This document shows, piece by piece, positions 63,474-64,000 of a DNA stretch of 64,000 nucleotides (position 1 is the first letter of the stretch; each line of letters begins with the position of its first letter). Location: the NCBI GenBank assembly GCA_018815325.1, contig JAHIYE010000009.1, forward strand, positions 1 through 64,000, given 5' to 3'. This stretch comes from Gammaproteobacteria bacterium (lineage in GTDB: Bacteria; Pseudomonadota; Gammaproteobacteria; Burkholderiales; Burkholderiaceae_C). The position numbers and the translations under genes are program-made. Under the pieces are notes generated by a model that was not told where the DNA came from, made no database searches, and saw only the letters and a list, made by a program, of their open reading frames with translations.

Positions 63474-64000
63474 TCACATCGCATCGCGCAGGCGCGCAAA
63501 GACCCGCCAGAACTGCGCATCCTGCGTGGTCGCAAAATTCACCCGCATCAGCGTGCTGGGCTGGCGCATGGCATGAAACAGCCCGCCCGGCGCCAGCAGA
63601 TAGCCCTCATCGAGCATGCGCTGCGCCAATGCATCGGTATCCACCCCCGTATCCACCCAGCCGAACAGGCCGGCCGGCGGCGCCGCAAAACTGCAGCCAT
63701 GCGACAGGGCCAGACGCACGCTGCGCGTGCGGGCCAGGTCGAGCCGGGTGCGTATGCGCTCGGCATGGCGGCGCAGCTGCCCCTGGTCGATGCACCAGGC
63801 CAGGGCCTTCTCCAGCAGGGCCGGTGTGGTCAAGGTCGTGAGCAGCTTTGTGTTCAGCAGCCGCTCCACCAGTTCCGGCGCCGCCGCCAAAAAGCCGACA
63901 CGCCAGCCTGGTGCCAGAATCTTGGCAAAGCCGCTCACGTAAATCGTGCGCTGCAGGTTGTCCAGCGCGCACAGGCGCGTTGCATGCTCAGGCGCGATGT
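63474..64000 (-). CDS. PLP-dependent aminotransferase, MocR-like (N-terminus outside window)
   Basis: C-terminal part of a class I/II aminotransferase fold, cut by the right edge. The PLP lysine region is YVSGFAKILAPGWRVGFLAA. The remainder shows LFGWVDTGVDTDALAQRML and the MRVNFATTQDAQFWRVFARL ending. This matches the aminotransferase domain of MocR/GntR-type regulators (YdcR, YjiR), but the helix-turn-helix part is not in view, so a stand-alone aminotransferase is possible. It converges on the HDOD gene with a 9-bp gap. GC content is higher than in the flagellar genes. Confidence 0.8.
   Translation of the reverse strand, partial: IAPEHATRLCALDNLQRTIYVSGFAKILAPGWRVGFLAAAPELVERLLNTKLLTTLTTPALLEKALAWCIDQGQLRRHAERIRTRLDLARTRSVRLALSHGCSFAAPPAGLFGWVDTGVDTDALAQRMLDEGYLLAPGGLFHAMRQPSTLMRVNFATTQDAQFWRVFARLRDAM

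Overview
The window comes from a beta-proteobacterium of the Burkholderiales, most likely Comamonadaceae and perhaps close to Rhodoferax. This rests on the 16S rRNA sequence at the left edge and on the flagellar and chemotaxis gene set: flhDC master regulator, cheYZ after motAB, beta-type CheD and CheZ. The species call is an inference; a 16S search would settle it.

Layout. 1-1429: a 16S rRNA gene on the minus strand, cut at its 3' end by the window edge, with leader and promoter up to about 1680. 2028-3917: an Uup-type ABC-F ATPase. 3940-10203: a minus-strand chemotaxis operon (cheZ-like, cheY, cheA, cheW, cheR, cheD, cheB) with no receptor gene. 10427-12141: a plus-strand histidine kinase and NarL-type regulator. 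12156-23021: a long minus-strand operon fliF-G-H-I-J-K-L-M-N-O-P-Q-R, divergent from fliE. 23611-23884: an IS3-family relic. 23895-27017: fliT, fliS, fliD and a flagellin on the minus strand. 27357-28160: a second, divergent flagellin. 28287-39056: a glycan-modification island. 39518-49820: flhDC, motAB, cheYZ, flhB-A-F-G, fliA. 49905-51458: flgN, flgM, flgA on the minus strand. 51677-62199: flgB to flgL. 62211-63464: a HDOD signalling protein. The right edge cuts a PLP-dependent aminotransferase.

Almost the whole window therefore serves one machine. It encodes the export gate, ATPase complex, C-ring, rod, hook, rings, filament, stator, polar-number regulators, sigma-28 with its antagonist, and the core chemotaxis pathway. 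Five sites of the form T(A/C/T)(A/G)(A/G)-N15-GCC/GCT resemble sigma-28 promoters, upstream of flgM, fliS, flgB and both flagellins.

The most unusual part is 28287-39056. It holds two tandem O-GlcNAc-transferase-like (GT41) proteins next to a flagellin. Opposite them is a compact operon of a DegT aminotransferase, a WbqC protein, a NeuD-like acyltransferase, two phytanoyl-CoA-dioxygenase-like oxygenases, a beta-propeller glycosidase-like protein and two methyltransferases. I infer that this builds and attaches a tailored glycan to flagellin. Other unusual points are an FlhG-like protein with no Walker A motif, a second CheZ-like protein beside the first cheY, and a C-terminal SV(D/E)LF peptide shared by that protein and CheD.
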